The notes below the pieces were generated by a model. That model saw only the letters and a program-made list of their open reading frames with translations, did not search any database and was not told the DNA's origin. Positions 52,892-63,791 of a stretch of 64,000 bases of DNA are shown here, piece after piece; position 1 is the stretch's first letter, and the number at the start of each line of letters is the position of its first letter. Source of the stretch: Fangia hongkongensis FSC776 = DSM 21703 (GTDB lineage Bacteria > Pseudomonadota > Gammaproteobacteria > Francisellales > Francisellaceae); NCBI RefSeq assembly GCF_000379445.1, contig NZ_KB902239.1, positions 62,145-126,144 on the forward strand, in the 5' to 3' direction. A program made the position numbers and the translations under genes.

Positions 52892-54232
52892 ATGTCCTCT
52901 TATTTGATTAAAAACCCAACGATTGTAAATGAAGGAAAAACATTTATAGCAGATGTTTATATCAATAACGGAAGAATTGAAAAAATCGGCAGTGATTTAA
53001 CAGTTGAAAATGCTGAAATTATCGATGCAGAAGGCTTACATCTTTTCCCGGGGATGATCGATGATCAGGTGCATTTTCGTGAGCCAGGTTTAACCTATAA
53101 AGCAGATATTGAGTCAGAGTCAAAAGCTGCCGTTATGGGTGGGATCACCTCTTATATGGAGATGCCCAACTGTACGCCTCCTACGGTGACAATTGAAAAG
53201 TTAAATGATAAAAAAGCACTGGGTGCACAAAAGTCGCATGCTAATTTTGCCTTTTATCTTGGTGCGACCAATGATAATGTCTCTGAGTTACAGCGTTTAA
53301 AACCCTCAGATGCTTGTGGGGTGAAAATCTTTATGGGCGCCTCAACGGGCAATATGCTGGTTGATAATCAAAAAACATTGGAAGGTTTTTTTGAGAACTG
53401 TCCAATCTTAATTGCAACTCACTGTGAAGACACGCCAATGATTGCAGCGAATGAAAAGCGATATAAAGAGCAATATGGCGAGAATATGCCATTTGATTTA
53501 CATGCAGAGATTCGCTCTCGAGAAGCGTGTTTAAAATCCTCAAATTTAGCCGTTGCATTAGCCAAAAAGTTCAACAGCAAGCTGCATGTTTTACATATTA
53601 CAACACAAGATGAATTGGCGCAGTTTAAAACAGATTTACCATTACATCAAAAACGCATTACTGCTGAAGTTTGCGCGCATCATTTGTTTTTCTCAAGGAA
53701 AGACTATCAAACACATGGCGCTTTAATTAAATGTAATCCTTCGGTTAAAGAGGAATCTGACCGCTTGGCACTGCTTAAAGCGGTGAATGAAAATGTAATT
53801 GATGTGATTGCAACTGACCATGCACCACATACTTGGGCGGAAAAATCGGGGAGTTATTTCAAAGCACCCTCTGGGCTGCCATTGGTGCAAGATGCCTTTT
53901 TATCTCTTTTAGAGCATTATCATAAAGGGGTATTTACTTTGGAAAAAATTGTGCAAAAAACAGCACATGCACCAGCAATTGTCTATCAAGTGAAAGAAAG
54001 AGGTTTTATTCGAGAGGGCTATTTTGCTGATTTGGTACTGGTTAATCTTAATGCGAAAAATATGAGATTAGATGCAAAGGCAAAATACAAATGTGGTTGG
54101 ACACCTTTTAACGGGGCTGTTTTCTCTTCAAATATTGAAAAGACATTTGTAAATGGTGTACTGAAATATGCCGATGATAAAATTGTATCTGATCAAAAAG
54201 GAGAAGCTTTAGCTTTTTCACATGCATTTTAA
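52892..54232 (+). CDS. pyrC: Dihydroorotase
   Basis: 446 residues of the amidohydrolase superfamily. Metal ligands in DDQVHFREPG (H-x-R substrate binding), the His segments ATHCEDTP and LHVLHITT, and catalytic Asp in ATDHAPHTWAEK. Length and the HFREPG-x-TYK pattern fit the longer class I dihydroorotase rather than E. coli-type PyrC (348 aa), so the symbol is by function. Catalyses ring closure of carbamoyl-aspartate in pyrimidine synthesis. Followed by ogt. Confidence 0.9.
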   Translation: MSSYLIKNPTIVNEGKTFIADVYINNGRIEKIGSDLTVENAEIIDAEGLHLFPGMIDDQVHFREPGLTYKADIESESKAAVMGGITSYMEMPNCTPPTVTIEKLNDKKALGAQKSHANFAFYLGATNDNVSELQRLKPSDACGVKIFMGASTGNMLVDNQKTLEGFFENCPILIATHCEDTPMIAANEKRYKEQYGENMPFDLHAEIRSREACLKSSNLAVALAKKFNSKLHVLHITTQDELAQFKTDLPLHQKRITAEVCAHHLFFSRKDYQTHGALIKCNPSVKEESDRLALLKAVNENVIDVIATDHAPHTWAEKSGSYFKAPSGLPLVQDAFLSLLEHYHKGVFTLEKIVQKTAHAPAIVYQVKERGFIREGYFADLVLVNLNAKNMRLDAKAKYKCGWTPFNGAVFSSNIEKTFVNGVLKYADDKIVSDQKGEALAFSHAF

Positions 54233-54286
54233 TCGCCTATAAATGCATTAAACTAATTTACAGTCTCTAATAAAGAGGAAAGCTCT

Positions 54287-54772
54287 ATGTTAAATGCAGT
54301 CGCTTATGATCAAAGTGTTATTCATACGCCAGTTGGTTTTTTAAGGCTTGTGGCGGATGATCAACATTTACTAAGATGTGATTGGTCTTCAGATCAAAAA
54401 AATGATACTGACTCGAGAGAGACTCATTCAAAAATCATTCGTGAAACCATCAAGCAGCTAACTGCCTATTTTGATCGAAAATCATCACAATTTGATTTAC
54501 CTATTTCACTTGAGGGGACACACTTTCAAAAGTGTGTATGGCAGGCGCTACAAAACATTCCCTTTGGGCAAACCATCAGCTATAAAACACTGGCTAAGAA
54601 TGTTGATAACCCAAAGGCTCTAAGAGCGGTGGGATCAGCAAATGGCAAAAATCCCATCTCTATTATTGTCCCTTGCCATCGGGTTATTCGAGAAAGTGGC
54701 AATATCGGTGGCTATGGTGGTGGGCTTAAAGCGAAAAGAACACTCTTAGCACTGGAAGGTATCAATCTTTAG
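54287..54772 (+). CDS. ogt: Methylated-DNA--protein-cysteine methyltransferase
   Basis: 161 residues. Active-site PCHRVI with the acceptor Cys, preceded by RAVGSANGKNPISIIV and the HTH segment FGQTISYKTLAKNVDNP. Repairs O6-methylguanine by self-alkylation. GAGGAAAGCT precedes the ATG. Its end overlaps the convergent rluC gene by four bases. Confidence 0.95.
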   Translation: MLNAVAYDQSVIHTPVGFLRLVADDQHLLRCDWSSDQKNDTDSRETHSKIIRETIKQLTAYFDRKSSQFDLPISLEGTHFQKCVWQALQNIPFGQTISYKTLAKNVDNPKALRAVGSANGKNPISIIVPCHRVIRESGNIGGYGGGLKAKRTLLALEGINL

Positions 54773-55710
54773 TTTTTCTTGCTAAGTGCGCTCAGTAGTT
54801 TGTTACACTTTTGGTCATAAGGTGCAGTGAAAAGTTGTCTTTCATTTGTTTTTGGATCAATAAAGGAAATACTATAAGCATGTAAGAACAAGCGATTAAA
54901 TCCTTTTTTCATTATTTTCAAATCACGCTCTTGCCAGCCATATTTCTTGTCACAGACAATAGGGTGATTCTCAGAGGCAAGATGCACACGAATCTGGTGT
55001 GTTCTGCCTGTATGTGGCTTGGCTTCAACGAGTGTATAATCAGAAAAAGTTTGTAGTGGTTTAACTGAAGTTAGCGCCTCTTTGCCTTCAGAGTGATCTA
55101 TTTTCACAATACGCTCGCCATGGGCAAGTAAGTGCCTTTTAAGGGGTGCATTAATTTTCTTTTGAGGCGACTGCCAGTGACCGTGAACAAGTGCATGATA
55201 GATTTTTTGTGCTTTTCGGTCTTTTAAGATTTGATGAAAATACGTCAAAATACTGTACTTTTTAGCGATGATAATACAGCCTGAGGTTTCTTTATCGAGC
55301 CTGTGTGCAAGCTCAAGTTTTTTGGCTTTTGGTCTAAGCTGTCTTAATCTTTCAATTAAACCTGAGTTCACGCCTGACCCGCCATGCACGGCTATGCCTG
55401 ATGGCTTGTTGATAACCATATAATCTTCATTTTCAAATAAAATCAACGACTCAAGATAGGTTAAATGATCCTCTTTTACTGGGATGATTTCTTCTTTGTC
55501 TTCTAATTGAAAAGGTGGAATGCGGATAGTATCTCCCGCTGTAACACGATAAGTGGGCTTGATGCGTTTTTTGTTAACACGCAATTCACCTTTACGCAGC
55601 CAGCGATAGATCAGTGTCTTAGGCAATCGGTTAAAATGACCGATAAGGAAGTTATCAATACGCTGCCCCTCTCTATCAGGGTCAACGCTTAGATACTGTA
55701 CTTCTGGCAT
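54769..55710 (-). CDS. rluC: 23S rRNA pseudouridine synthase RluC
   Basis: 313 residues: N-terminal S4 RNA-binding domain (about 12-72, RIDNFLIGHFNRLPKTLIYR) and RluA-family catalytic domain with the invariant Asp in LAHRLDKETSGCII; KPHTGRTHQIRVHL follows. The S4-containing form with an N-terminus MPEVQYLSVD is that of RluC (positions 955, 2504, 2580) rather than RluD. A long inverted repeat lies just upstream of its start. Confidence 0.9.
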   Translation of the reverse strand: MPEVQYLSVDPDREGQRIDNFLIGHFNRLPKTLIYRWLRKGELRVNKKRIKPTYRVTAGDTIRIPPFQLEDKEEIIPVKEDHLTYLESLILFENEDYMVINKPSGIAVHGGSGVNSGLIERLRQLRPKAKKLELAHRLDKETSGCIIIAKKYSILTYFHQILKDRKAQKIYHALVHGHWQSPQKKINAPLKRHLLAHGERIVKIDHSEGKEALTSVKPLQTFSDYTLVEAKPHTGRTHQIRVHLASENHPIVCDKKYGWQERDLKIMKKGFNRLFLHAYSISFIDPKTNERQLFTAPYDQKCNKLLSALSKKN

Positions 55711-55721
55711 AATAAGGTCTG

Positions 55722-55758
55722 TTACACTGTTTGATCGTTTAATCTTGCTACAGTGTAA
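55722..55758. promoter_or_regulatory. Inverted repeat in the rluC leader
   Basis: TTACACTGT (55722-55730) and ACAGTGTAA (55750-55758), perfect 9-bp arms with a 19-base loop, begin 12 bases before the rluC start codon. It could be an operator or a leader hairpin; no T run follows on either strand. Confidence 0.4.
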
Positions 55759-55881
55759 AAGATTATCACTTAAGCGACAAAGGATTTGTGATTTTATATG
55801 ATAAATATTTTGTACGCCATTGACTTACTTTTTGATGAAGTATAAACTCAATAACAAGTAGGTAATGCTAGGTGTATCAAA

Positions 55882-56197
55882 TTGATCTTTATTGAAACAG
55901 ATATTTTTACTGAAGATGTAAAGGCATTACTTAGCGATGATGAATATGCCGAGTTTCAGTCCTATTTAGCTGAAAACCCTTTGATTGGTGATGTAATACA
56001 ACAAACTGGTGGATTAAGAAAAGTCAGGTGGTCAGCAAAAGGTAAAGGGAAACGAGGTGGTGTTAGAGTTATATATTATTAACGTATTGCCTGATTCACA
56101 GATCAGGCTTTTATTGATTTATCAAAAAGGCAAACAAGATGACTTAACACTAGCGCAAAAGAAAATATTAAAGCAGCTAAATGAAAGGTGGCAGTGA
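55882..56197 (+). pseudogene. Frameshifted RelE/HigB-2-type toxin
   Basis: The first 66 codons from TTG 55882 (AGGTG seven bases before) read as a HigB-2-like toxin: FIETDIFTEDVKALLSDDEY, then GGLRKVRWSAKGKGKRGGVRVIYY. A TAA follows at once, but shifting one base past it gives NVLPDSQIRLLLIYQKGKQ and DDLTLAQKKILKQLNERW ending TGA at 56195-56197, the normal second half of this toxin. One extra T near 56080 explains it. The rest would overlap the antitoxin start by a single base, so the original operon layout is still visible. Upstream lies TTGACT (55820) and TATAAA (55841) with a short 15-base spacer. Confidence 0.85.
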
Positions 56198-56487
56198 TGG
56201 AAAATAAACTTTTTGATCGATTGGTTGAAAGCATGCAGCAAATGAATGAAATTGTAGATGGAACACGTCCCCCATCGCGTGAATTCACAATCAATGCTAT
56301 GAAAGTAAAAGAGATTCGCAATAAAACAGGATTGTCTCAAGCAAAGTTCTCCCAATTAATTAATGTAAAGTTGCCAACCTTAAGAAATTGGGAACAAGGG
56401 CGTAGAGAGCCTACTGGACCTGCCAAAGCTTTGCTAAAAGCCATATCAAAAGATCCAAAGCATGTTTTGCTTGCGCTATCTCAATGA
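56197..56487 (+). CDS. HigA-2-type XRE antitoxin
   Basis: 96 residues. N-terminal region ending in GTRPPSREFTI is the toxin-binding part; the C-terminal HTH is KVKEIRNKTGLSQAKFSQLI followed by LPTLRNWEQGRREPTGPAKA, which is diagnostic for this NadS/HigA-like group. ATG 56197 with AGGTGG five bases upstream is preferred over GTG 56188. Intact while its toxin is broken. Confidence 0.88.
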   Translation: MENKLFDRLVESMQQMNEIVDGTRPPSREFTINAMKVKEIRNKTGLSQAKFSQLINVKLPTLRNWEQGRREPTGPAKALLKAISKDPKHVLLALSQ

Positions 56488-56632
56488 AAAAAGATACTGA
56501 GAAATCCACAATATTATGTGGATTTCCTGAAGGGATTCATTTTATTTGTTGAAGTACAAGAAAAACGAGGGTTGAATTGGTGGTTTTGATATATCACTAA
56601 TAAGTGAATGTAAATAGAAGTAGGTAAAGATA

Positions 56633-57103
56633 ATGACTAAATTTGACTTACGTAGGTTTAACAACAATGATGCTATGTCGCTATTTGATTCCTTAAAAGA
56701 TGGTCGTGTAATCAAACACATGGCTAGCACTGGTTTTACGATAAAAATTTGTCAGGAAATTGTAGATAAATCTGACAAGCATTGGAAGGAATATAATATC
56801 GGTGATTTTGCAGTTATTAATAAAGTAACAAATGAAATTATAGGATGGGCGGGATTTAAGCTTTGGCAAGCAAATCAATTTGAGATTCTTGTAGTATTAA
56901 ATCCAAGCTCATGAGGGCTAGGGTACCAAGTATATTCAGAACTAATTAATTTGGCAAAAAATAAATTTAAGTTAAATGAAATTTATATTTTACTGCCAAA
57001 AACTCGAAAATCATTTCGTGTAGTAGAGTCACTTGGATTTAAATTTAGTGAAGAAACTATGTTTAATGATGAAGTTTTTATTAAGTTCATCAAAAAACTA
57101 TAA
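56633..57103 (+). pseudogene. GNAT acetyltransferase interrupted by one in-frame stop
   Basis: 157 codons in one frame with a single TGA at 56912-56914. Before it: FDLRRFNNNDAMSLFDSL, then EIIGWAGFKLWQANQFEILVVLNPSS. After it, in the same frame: GLGYQVYSELINLAKNKF, EIYILLPKTRKSFRVVESLGFKF, which is the acetyl-CoA site and C-terminus of a GNAT. The stop falls in the pyrophosphate-binding loop and a TGG to TGA change (Trp before GLGY) accounts for it. Confidence 0.85.
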
Positions 57104-57157
57104 AAGTTTACATTTTTTGCATTGATGCATTTAATCCGCCAATATAAGTTGTAAACC

Positions 57158-57598
57158 TTATGGAGCAAGCGCTGGTTGTACAGGAACGGGTGGTTGTGGT
57201 TGGTAAGCCCCCATTGCAGCTCTTGGCATTGCTCTTTTATGCTTAAAACGTGGTTTTGGATAGACTTGTATGCGACCATTTTGTGCATTAACCACAAAGA
57301 AGTTCGTGTTATTATCCTGTGCTTTTTTACCAACATAAACAAGATAGAATACCTGATCTTTTCCAAGGCGAATCGTATCGACTTTTTTGATCTGCTTCTT
57401 GTCTGCTTGACCATGTTCAATAAGTCCTGCATTGACCAGAGTTTTAGCTTGTTCCTGTGTTAAGTTGAGTGGCTTTTTATGGGCTTTTTTAACCATCGGG
57501 CCTTGTGGTTGCATAGGCATGTTGGGAATGGCATTAGCAATAGAAAATCCACCAATTGCTGCTGTTGTCACTGCTAGAGTTGTGATAAGCTTTTTCAT
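57158..57598 (-). CDS. Small periplasmic protein of unknown function
   Basis: 146 residues. Signal peptide MKKLITTLAVTTAAIGGFSI..ANA, then a Pro/Met/Gln linker, a central domain (LTQEQAKTLVNAGLIEHGQ ... VFYLVYVGKK ... NFFVVNAQNGRIQVYP) and a Pro-rich tail (PQPPVPVQPALAP). The central part resembles a PepSY-like or inhibitor-type strand-helix fold, but no family is assigned. AGGAG seven bases before the ATG. MITE copy C lies 122 bases upstream on the other side. Confidence 0.7.
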   Translation of the reverse strand: MKKLITTLAVTTAAIGGFSIANAIPNMPMQPQGPMVKKAHKKPLNLTQEQAKTLVNAGLIEHGQADKKQIKKVDTIRLGKDQVFYLVYVGKKAQDNNTNFFVVNAQNGRIQVYPKPRFKHKRAMPRAAMGAYQPQPPVPVQPALAP

Positions 57599-57719
57599 AG
57601 GTATCTCCTTAATTATAAACGATTTGAATCATTGCATTTGGCGATGCAAGTGTTAGTTTATAAATGAAACGTAATAGGCATATGACAAATGGAAAGTTTT
57701 TTGTAACAACTTTGTTATA

Positions 57720-57886
57720 TATACCACTCGCGAATCATTTTGCGGTGTTTAATGTTGAAGAAGTTTTTGATAGTTTTGAGTCATTGGGTTGCAGGTAATA
57801 GCTCGGACTATTAGCAATATTTGATGACTCAAAAGAACAAGAAATTCAATGGCAGAAATAGGGTAAAATGGTTTGCGGGTGGTATA
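57720..57886 (+). mobile_element. MITE-like palindromic element, copy C (167 bp)
   Basis: Subfamily 2, nearly identical to copy B. Ends TGGTATAAAG 55 bases upstream of the response-regulator start in the sense orientation; TA flanks both ends. Confidence 0.85.
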
Positions 57887-57941
57887 AAGTGACTTAGATT
57901 TATTTTGTCATGGGTATGCTCAACGTTAAAAGGGAAGAAGT

Positions 57942-58658
57942 ATGGATAAAAAACGTGTATTAATTATTGATGATGACAAAGAAATAGGCGCATTATTATC
58001 AGAATTTTTGAGTAACTTTCATTACGAAGTCATCTATTTTCTAGACGGTGATCAAGCGATTAAAGCGATGAAAAACTCGCTTTTTGATATTGTCCTTTTG
58101 GATATTATGTTGCCAAATACAAATGGGTTTGAACTTTGTAAAATCCTGCGTGAAAGTTATGATGTTCCCATTATTATTATCAGCGCGCTTGATCAAGATA
58201 GTGATCGGATTTTAGGTCTTGAAGTTGGCGCGGATGATTATTTGCCAAAGCCGTTTAATACAAGGGAATTGCTGGCAAGGATGAAAGCACTTTTACGCCG
58301 CGCAAATGGTCATATGATTAAAGGAAGCTCAACAAGGCACATGGTTCATTTTGAAAAGTGGAAGCTTGATAGACACAGGCATGTGCTTGTCGATCAAAAT
58401 GAGATCACCATTGCATTAAGTGCTAAAGAGTATCGCTTGTTGGAGATATTTTTGGCACATCCAAATCAAATTCTAACGCGTGATCAAATTATGGAACATC
58501 TATATGATCGCGATTTTGACCCATTTGATCGAACAGTTGATGTATTGATCGGTCGTTTAAGAAAGAAAATTGAGGTGGATTTGAAATCCCCCAAATTGTT
58601 AAAAACAGTGCGCGGTGAAGGATACCAGTTCTGTGTTTCAAAACATGATGTAGGGTAA
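57942..58658 (+). CDS. OmpR-family response regulator
   Basis: 238 residues. Receiver domain with acidic IIDDDKE, phosphorylation Asp in VLLDIMLP and Lys in YLPKPFN; C-terminal winged helix (LSAKEYRLLEIFLAHPNQIL, then RTVDVLIGRLRKKIE and VRGEGYQF). Cotranscribed with a histidine kinase gene six bases downstream. Overall close to OmpR in layout. The right end of MITE copy C is the nearest promoter-like sequence. Confidence 0.93.
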   Translation: MDKKRVLIIDDDKEIGALLSEFLSNFHYEVIYFLDGDQAIKAMKNSLFDIVLLDIMLPNTNGFELCKILRESYDVPIIIISALDQDSDRILGLEVGADDYLPKPFNTRELLARMKALLRRANGHMIKGSSTRHMVHFEKWKLDRHRHVLVDQNEITIALSAKEYRLLEIFLAHPNQILTRDQIMEHLYDRDFDPFDRTVDVLIGRLRKKIEVDLKSPKLLKTVRGEGYQFCVSKHDVG

Positions 58659-58664
58659 TAAGTC

Positions 58665-59909
58665 ATGAAAACAAAATTAGCAAAGCAAACCTATTTGATC
58701 TTAATCAGTGGGCTTTTATTTATGGGTTTTTTACTGTGCTTGATTGGCTTTCAATTAAAAGAGCTCTCTGGCAACAGCATTTATGGGCGCATGGCACAGA
58801 TGAATATTTTACGGATATTAAATGATACGAATCAGTCAGTTGATGAGCTTAAAAGGCGCTTAGAGATGATCCCCGGAATTCGTGTAAGGCCTGATAAGAA
58901 TGTTCAGCAGCGACAAGAAAAGCGACAGTTACCAGTTTTTATGCTTGGCGAGTTAAAACCACCATTTGACTGGACGCGGCCTTTTATTATTGATTATCAA
59001 AATAAGAAGATACTCGTTAATTTCACTGCCTTTAATATGGTATCGGTGATGGTGGGTATTTATATTTTTGTGATGGCAATATTGGTGATTGCGATGCTGC
59101 TTTTGTGTTATTGGGCAATGAGACGCTTAGAGAAAATAAACCTTTTGGCAAGGGCTGCATTGGCGCAATTAGCAGAGAATATAAACACACAGATTGTTTT
59201 ACCGATTGATCATCGAGAGGCGGCATTATTACATAATGATATACAGCGAATTCAAAATATCATGCAAGAGTCATTACAAAAAAGAACACAAATGCTGGCA
59301 GCTATTTCACATGATTTGAAAACACCTATTACACGTTTGAAACTTAGAGTTGAGCTATTGCATGAGCATGAGAAAAAAGAGGCGCTATTAACAGATATTG
59401 AAAAACTAGAGAGCATGTTGGCTTCTATCCTTGCCTTTTCAAAGAACTTCTTACAGGAGGAAAACACGGTACAATTTAATCTCTCAGATCTTGTGAGTTC
59501 ACTGTGTGAAGATGCAGTGGATATTGGAGAGAGTATTGATGCCGAAATTGAGGAGAACATTCTCTATCAGGGGCGTTTGATGGGAATCAAGCGTGCCATT
59601 GGTAATGTGCTTGATAATGCACTTAAATACGGAAAGGTAGATGTTGTTGTTAAATTATTTGAAGATAAACAAAAAAAACGGATTCTCTGTGAGATTAGCG
59701 ATCAGGGAAAAGGGGTAGATGCGTCTTTGTATCAAAGGTTGTTTGAGCCCTTTTATCGTGTTGATCAATCAAGGGGAGATCAAGTGTCAGGTTCAGGTTT
59801 GGGCTTAAGTATTACCAAAGAAATTATCGAAGGGCATGGTGGTAAAATCAGGCTGATGCCTCGAAAACCACATGGATTGTTGGTGCAGATTGTTTTGCCG
59901 TGCTCTTAA
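58665..59909 (+). CDS. EnvZ-like sensor histidine kinase
   Basis: 414 residues. Two membrane segments (about 8-30 and 128-152) bracket a periplasmic domain of roughly 95 residues, followed by HAMP-like linker, phospho-accepting His in AAISHDLKTPITRLKLR, N box NVLDNALKYG, DQGKGVD and GSGLGLSITKEI. EnvZ-type arrangement, including the H-D-L-K-T-P pattern. Stimulus unknown; the periplasmic part is short and basic (RRLEMIPGIRVRPDKN). Confidence 0.93.
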   Translation: MKTKLAKQTYLILISGLLFMGFLLCLIGFQLKELSGNSIYGRMAQMNILRILNDTNQSVDELKRRLEMIPGIRVRPDKNVQQRQEKRQLPVFMLGELKPPFDWTRPFIIDYQNKKILVNFTAFNMVSVMVGIYIFVMAILVIAMLLLCYWAMRRLEKINLLARAALAQLAENINTQIVLPIDHREAALLHNDIQRIQNIMQESLQKRTQMLAAISHDLKTPITRLKLRVELLHEHEKKEALLTDIEKLESMLASILAFSKNFLQEENTVQFNLSDLVSSLCEDAVDIGESIDAEIEENILYQGRLMGIKRAIGNVLDNALKYGKVDVVVKLFEDKQKKRILCEISDQGKGVDASLYQRLFEPFYRVDQSRGDQVSGSGLGLSITKEIIEGHGGKIRLMPRKPHGLLVQIVLPCS

Positions 59910-59981
59910 AGAATATTTCATACTAATTTTGTGCATTTATAGCACTTTTCCTTTGTGGGGATAAAAAATTTTGTTTTTTTC

Positions 59982-60009
59982 CTTGAAATCAAAAATCACA
60001 GCTCCATAT
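59982..60009 (+). promoter_or_regulatory. Heat-shock (sigma-32 type) promoter of groESL
   Basis: CTTGAAA (59982-59988), 13-base spacer, CTCCATAT (60002-60009) against the RpoH consensus CTTGAAA-N13/14-CCCCATnT. It lies 58 bases before groES. No CIRCE inverted repeat is seen. Confidence 0.75.
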
Positions 60010-60066
60010 ATCTCGGTGCAACTTAACAAACAAATGAATGTTAAACGGTTATAGGAGTAAAACATT

Positions 60067-60354
60067 ATGTCAATTCGTCCATTACATGACAGAGTCTTAG
60101 TGCGTCGTGCTGAAGAAGAAACTACAACAGCCGGTGGTATTGTATTACCAGGCAGCGCACAAGAAAAACCAATGCAAGGTGAAATTATTGCAGCGGGTAA
60201 TGGTAAGATTTTAACAGATGGTGGCGTTCGTGCGCTTGATGTTAAAATTGGTGATAAAGTTCTTTTTGGCAAGTACTCAGGCACAGAAGTGAAGCTTGAT
60301 GGTGAAGAGCTTTTGATGATGCGTGAAGAAGATATTATGGCGGTTGTTGAGTAA
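60067..60354 (+). CDS. groES: Co-chaperonin GroES
   Basis: 95 residues, starting [14 protein letters not shown]; contains the mobile loop [18 protein letters not shown] and dome region. Caps the GroEL ring. Preceded by AGGAG ten bases before the ATG and followed by groEL after 60 bases. Confidence 0.98.
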   Translation: MSIRPLHDRVLVRRAEEETTTAGGIVLPGSAQEKPMQGEIIAAGNGKILTDGGVRALDVKIGDKVLFGKYSGTEVKLDGEELLMMREEDIMAVVE

Positions 60355-62064
<1,710 letters not shown>

Positions 62065-62114
62065 TCCTTTCGCTTAAGCTAAAACCAGTAGTTTCAATCT
62101 GGTTATTCTAAAAT

Positions 62115-62151
62115 AAAAAGCCACTGTGATGTTGTTACAGTGGCTTTTTTT
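62115..62151 (+). terminator. Intrinsic terminator of groESL
   Basis: AAAGCCACTGT-gatgttgtt-ACAGTGGCTTT, an 11-bp stem followed by a T7 run, 50 bases after the groEL stop. Confidence 0.92.
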
Positions 62152-62502
62152 GTGCATAGCAAAAAAGTTATAAATTGTAAGGAAACTACATGGATTTTAT
62201 GGAAGATAGTCGGTAGAATCATAGCAATATGCACTGATAGCAGCATAAAGCATTACAAATTTGAGCGTTAAAATAGGCTCGAATGTGTTTGATTGCTATA
62301 GCGCATACTCAGAGGTTTACTGTTTTGATAGCTGTAGACGATAGTTACAAATAAATGCGTATTTGCATAGCTTACAAGGAAAGGTGTCAGTTGTTGCTGA
62401 CATAGTCAGGTTAGCAAGTTTGTTTGTAATAGCAGTAGTAAAACCCAATAGATGGCAATGAATCATTGTTATGTATCAACCAGTTAACTCAGGGAGAGAA
62501 TA
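62152..62502. other. 351-bp region without a recognisable gene
   Basis: No frame with a ribosome site and no RNA family recognised. It contains a perfect hairpin TGTCAG-ttgttg-CTGACA (62385-62402), about 100 bases before the small HTH gene, possibly part of its leader. Confidence 0.4.
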
Positions 62503-62661
62503 ATGCAACCAAAAGAAGTGAAGGCGCAAAAAAGTAATTTGGCTCAAAATAGAGATAAGTTACGTGAGGCACAAGAGATGAAAAAGCTCGGTGTTCCAAT
62601 TTCGGTGATTGCGAAAACAACAGGCTTAACACCAAAGCAAATTATTTCAAATAAATCATAA
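62503..62661 (+). CDS. 52-residue helix-turn-helix-like small protein
   Basis: ATG 62503 with AGGGAGA about six bases upstream, stop TAA 62659-62661. Entirely helical-looking and charged; the second half (EMKKLGVPISVIAKTTGLTPKQI, residues about 25-47) reads as a helix-turn-helix of the kind found at the C-terminus of Rpn-type recombination nucleases and in transposase N-termini. It has no other domain. Only 12 bases separate it from the hydrolase gene, so the two form an operon. It could be a small regulator. Confidence 0.65.
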   Translation: MQPKEVKAQKSNLAQNRDKLREAQEMKKLGVPISVIAKTTGLTPKQIISNKS

Positions 62662-62673
62662 AAAGGATGATCT

Positions 62674-63510
62674 ATGCATTCGGCAAATATAACTGTCAGT
62701 GATGGAGCTGTACTACATTATATGGAGTCAGGCTCAGGGCAAAATATGTTAATGCTATCAGGTGGTGGATTTGCTGTGAGAAGTTTTAAGCACCAGATAG
62801 AACACTTCTCACAAAAAATGCATGTAATTGCACTTGATAAAAGAGGGCATGGCGATTCTGAAAAAGTTGTCCATGGTTATCGAATCGCACGATTTGCTAA
62901 AGACTTACATGATGTGATAGAAGCGCTGGGGCTAGATAATATTACCTTACTTGCACATTCGCTTGGTGCGGCAATGGTTTATGCATATATTGATTTATTT
63001 GGCTGCGATAAATTATCAAAACTGATTATTGTTGATGAGCCGCCGGCACTATTGATCAATCCTATTTGGTCGGAAGATGAAAGAAAAAGTTACGGTGCTA
63101 TTTATGATGCGGCGAGTTTACATGAGTTAACAAACGGATTTGTTGGTGATGATGTGGAGGCGCTTAATCAAAAAATTGTTGATGTGATGACCACTCAGTA
63201 TGCAACAGAAGAGCAAAAGGCCTTTTTGAGAAGTTGCATTGATATTGAAGGGGCGGCTGCACAGAGGCTCTATTTAAATAATATCATGCAAGATTTTCGT
63301 GATGTAATGGAGAAAATTACGATACCAACATTATTTATCACCGGCGATAATAGTCTTCACCCACCGGAATCACATCATTGGATGCATAGCAAAGTGCCCA
63401 ATTCAAAACTTACTCTTTTCAGTGAAAAAGAGGGCGGGAATCATTTTATGTTTATAGAGAATCCTGAAAAGTTTAATGAGGTAGTTGATAAGTTTATTTC
63501 CAATTCATGA
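62674..63510 (+). CDS. Alpha/beta hydrolase
   Basis: 278 residues. Nucleophile elbow LLAHSLGAAM (Ser), oxyanion-hole region MLSGGGFAVRSF, VIALDKRGHGDSEK after it, acid in FITGDNSLHPPE and terminal His in GGNHFMFIENPEKF. Typical of esterase/epoxide-hydrolase-like enzymes with a lid domain (about 130-205). Substrate unknown. AAAAGGATGATCT before the ATG. Cotranscribed with the small HTH protein. Confidence 0.9.
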   Translation: MHSANITVSDGAVLHYMESGSGQNMLMLSGGGFAVRSFKHQIEHFSQKMHVIALDKRGHGDSEKVVHGYRIARFAKDLHDVIEALGLDNITLLAHSLGAAMVYAYIDLFGCDKLSKLIIVDEPPALLINPIWSEDERKSYGAIYDAASLHELTNGFVGDDVEALNQKIVDVMTTQYATEEQKAFLRSCIDIEGAAAQRLYLNNIMQDFRDVMEKITIPTLFITGDNSLHPPESHHWMHSKVPNSKLTLFSEKEGGNHFMFIENPEKFNEVVDKFISNS

Positions 63511-63791
63511 TAGATTTTTGTTCAAAAATATTCAAAAAGCATTTATCTCCAACTAAGATTAAAATACAATCTAATTTAAGTTATTCACTGATCAGTAGTC
63601 ATGGATGATTTAAATGTGATGAAAGTATCGTTTATAAAAGCTAAACCAAGGTTAATAAGTTAAGCGCTTATTGAAAGGCTATAAAGTGATAGTATTTTCG
63701 ACTTGGAGTTGTATCTGATATTAATTTTAGTACTAGATATGCACTTTTAAACACTAAAAATAGCTGAAGTTACCAACTATGGAGGATGCGT

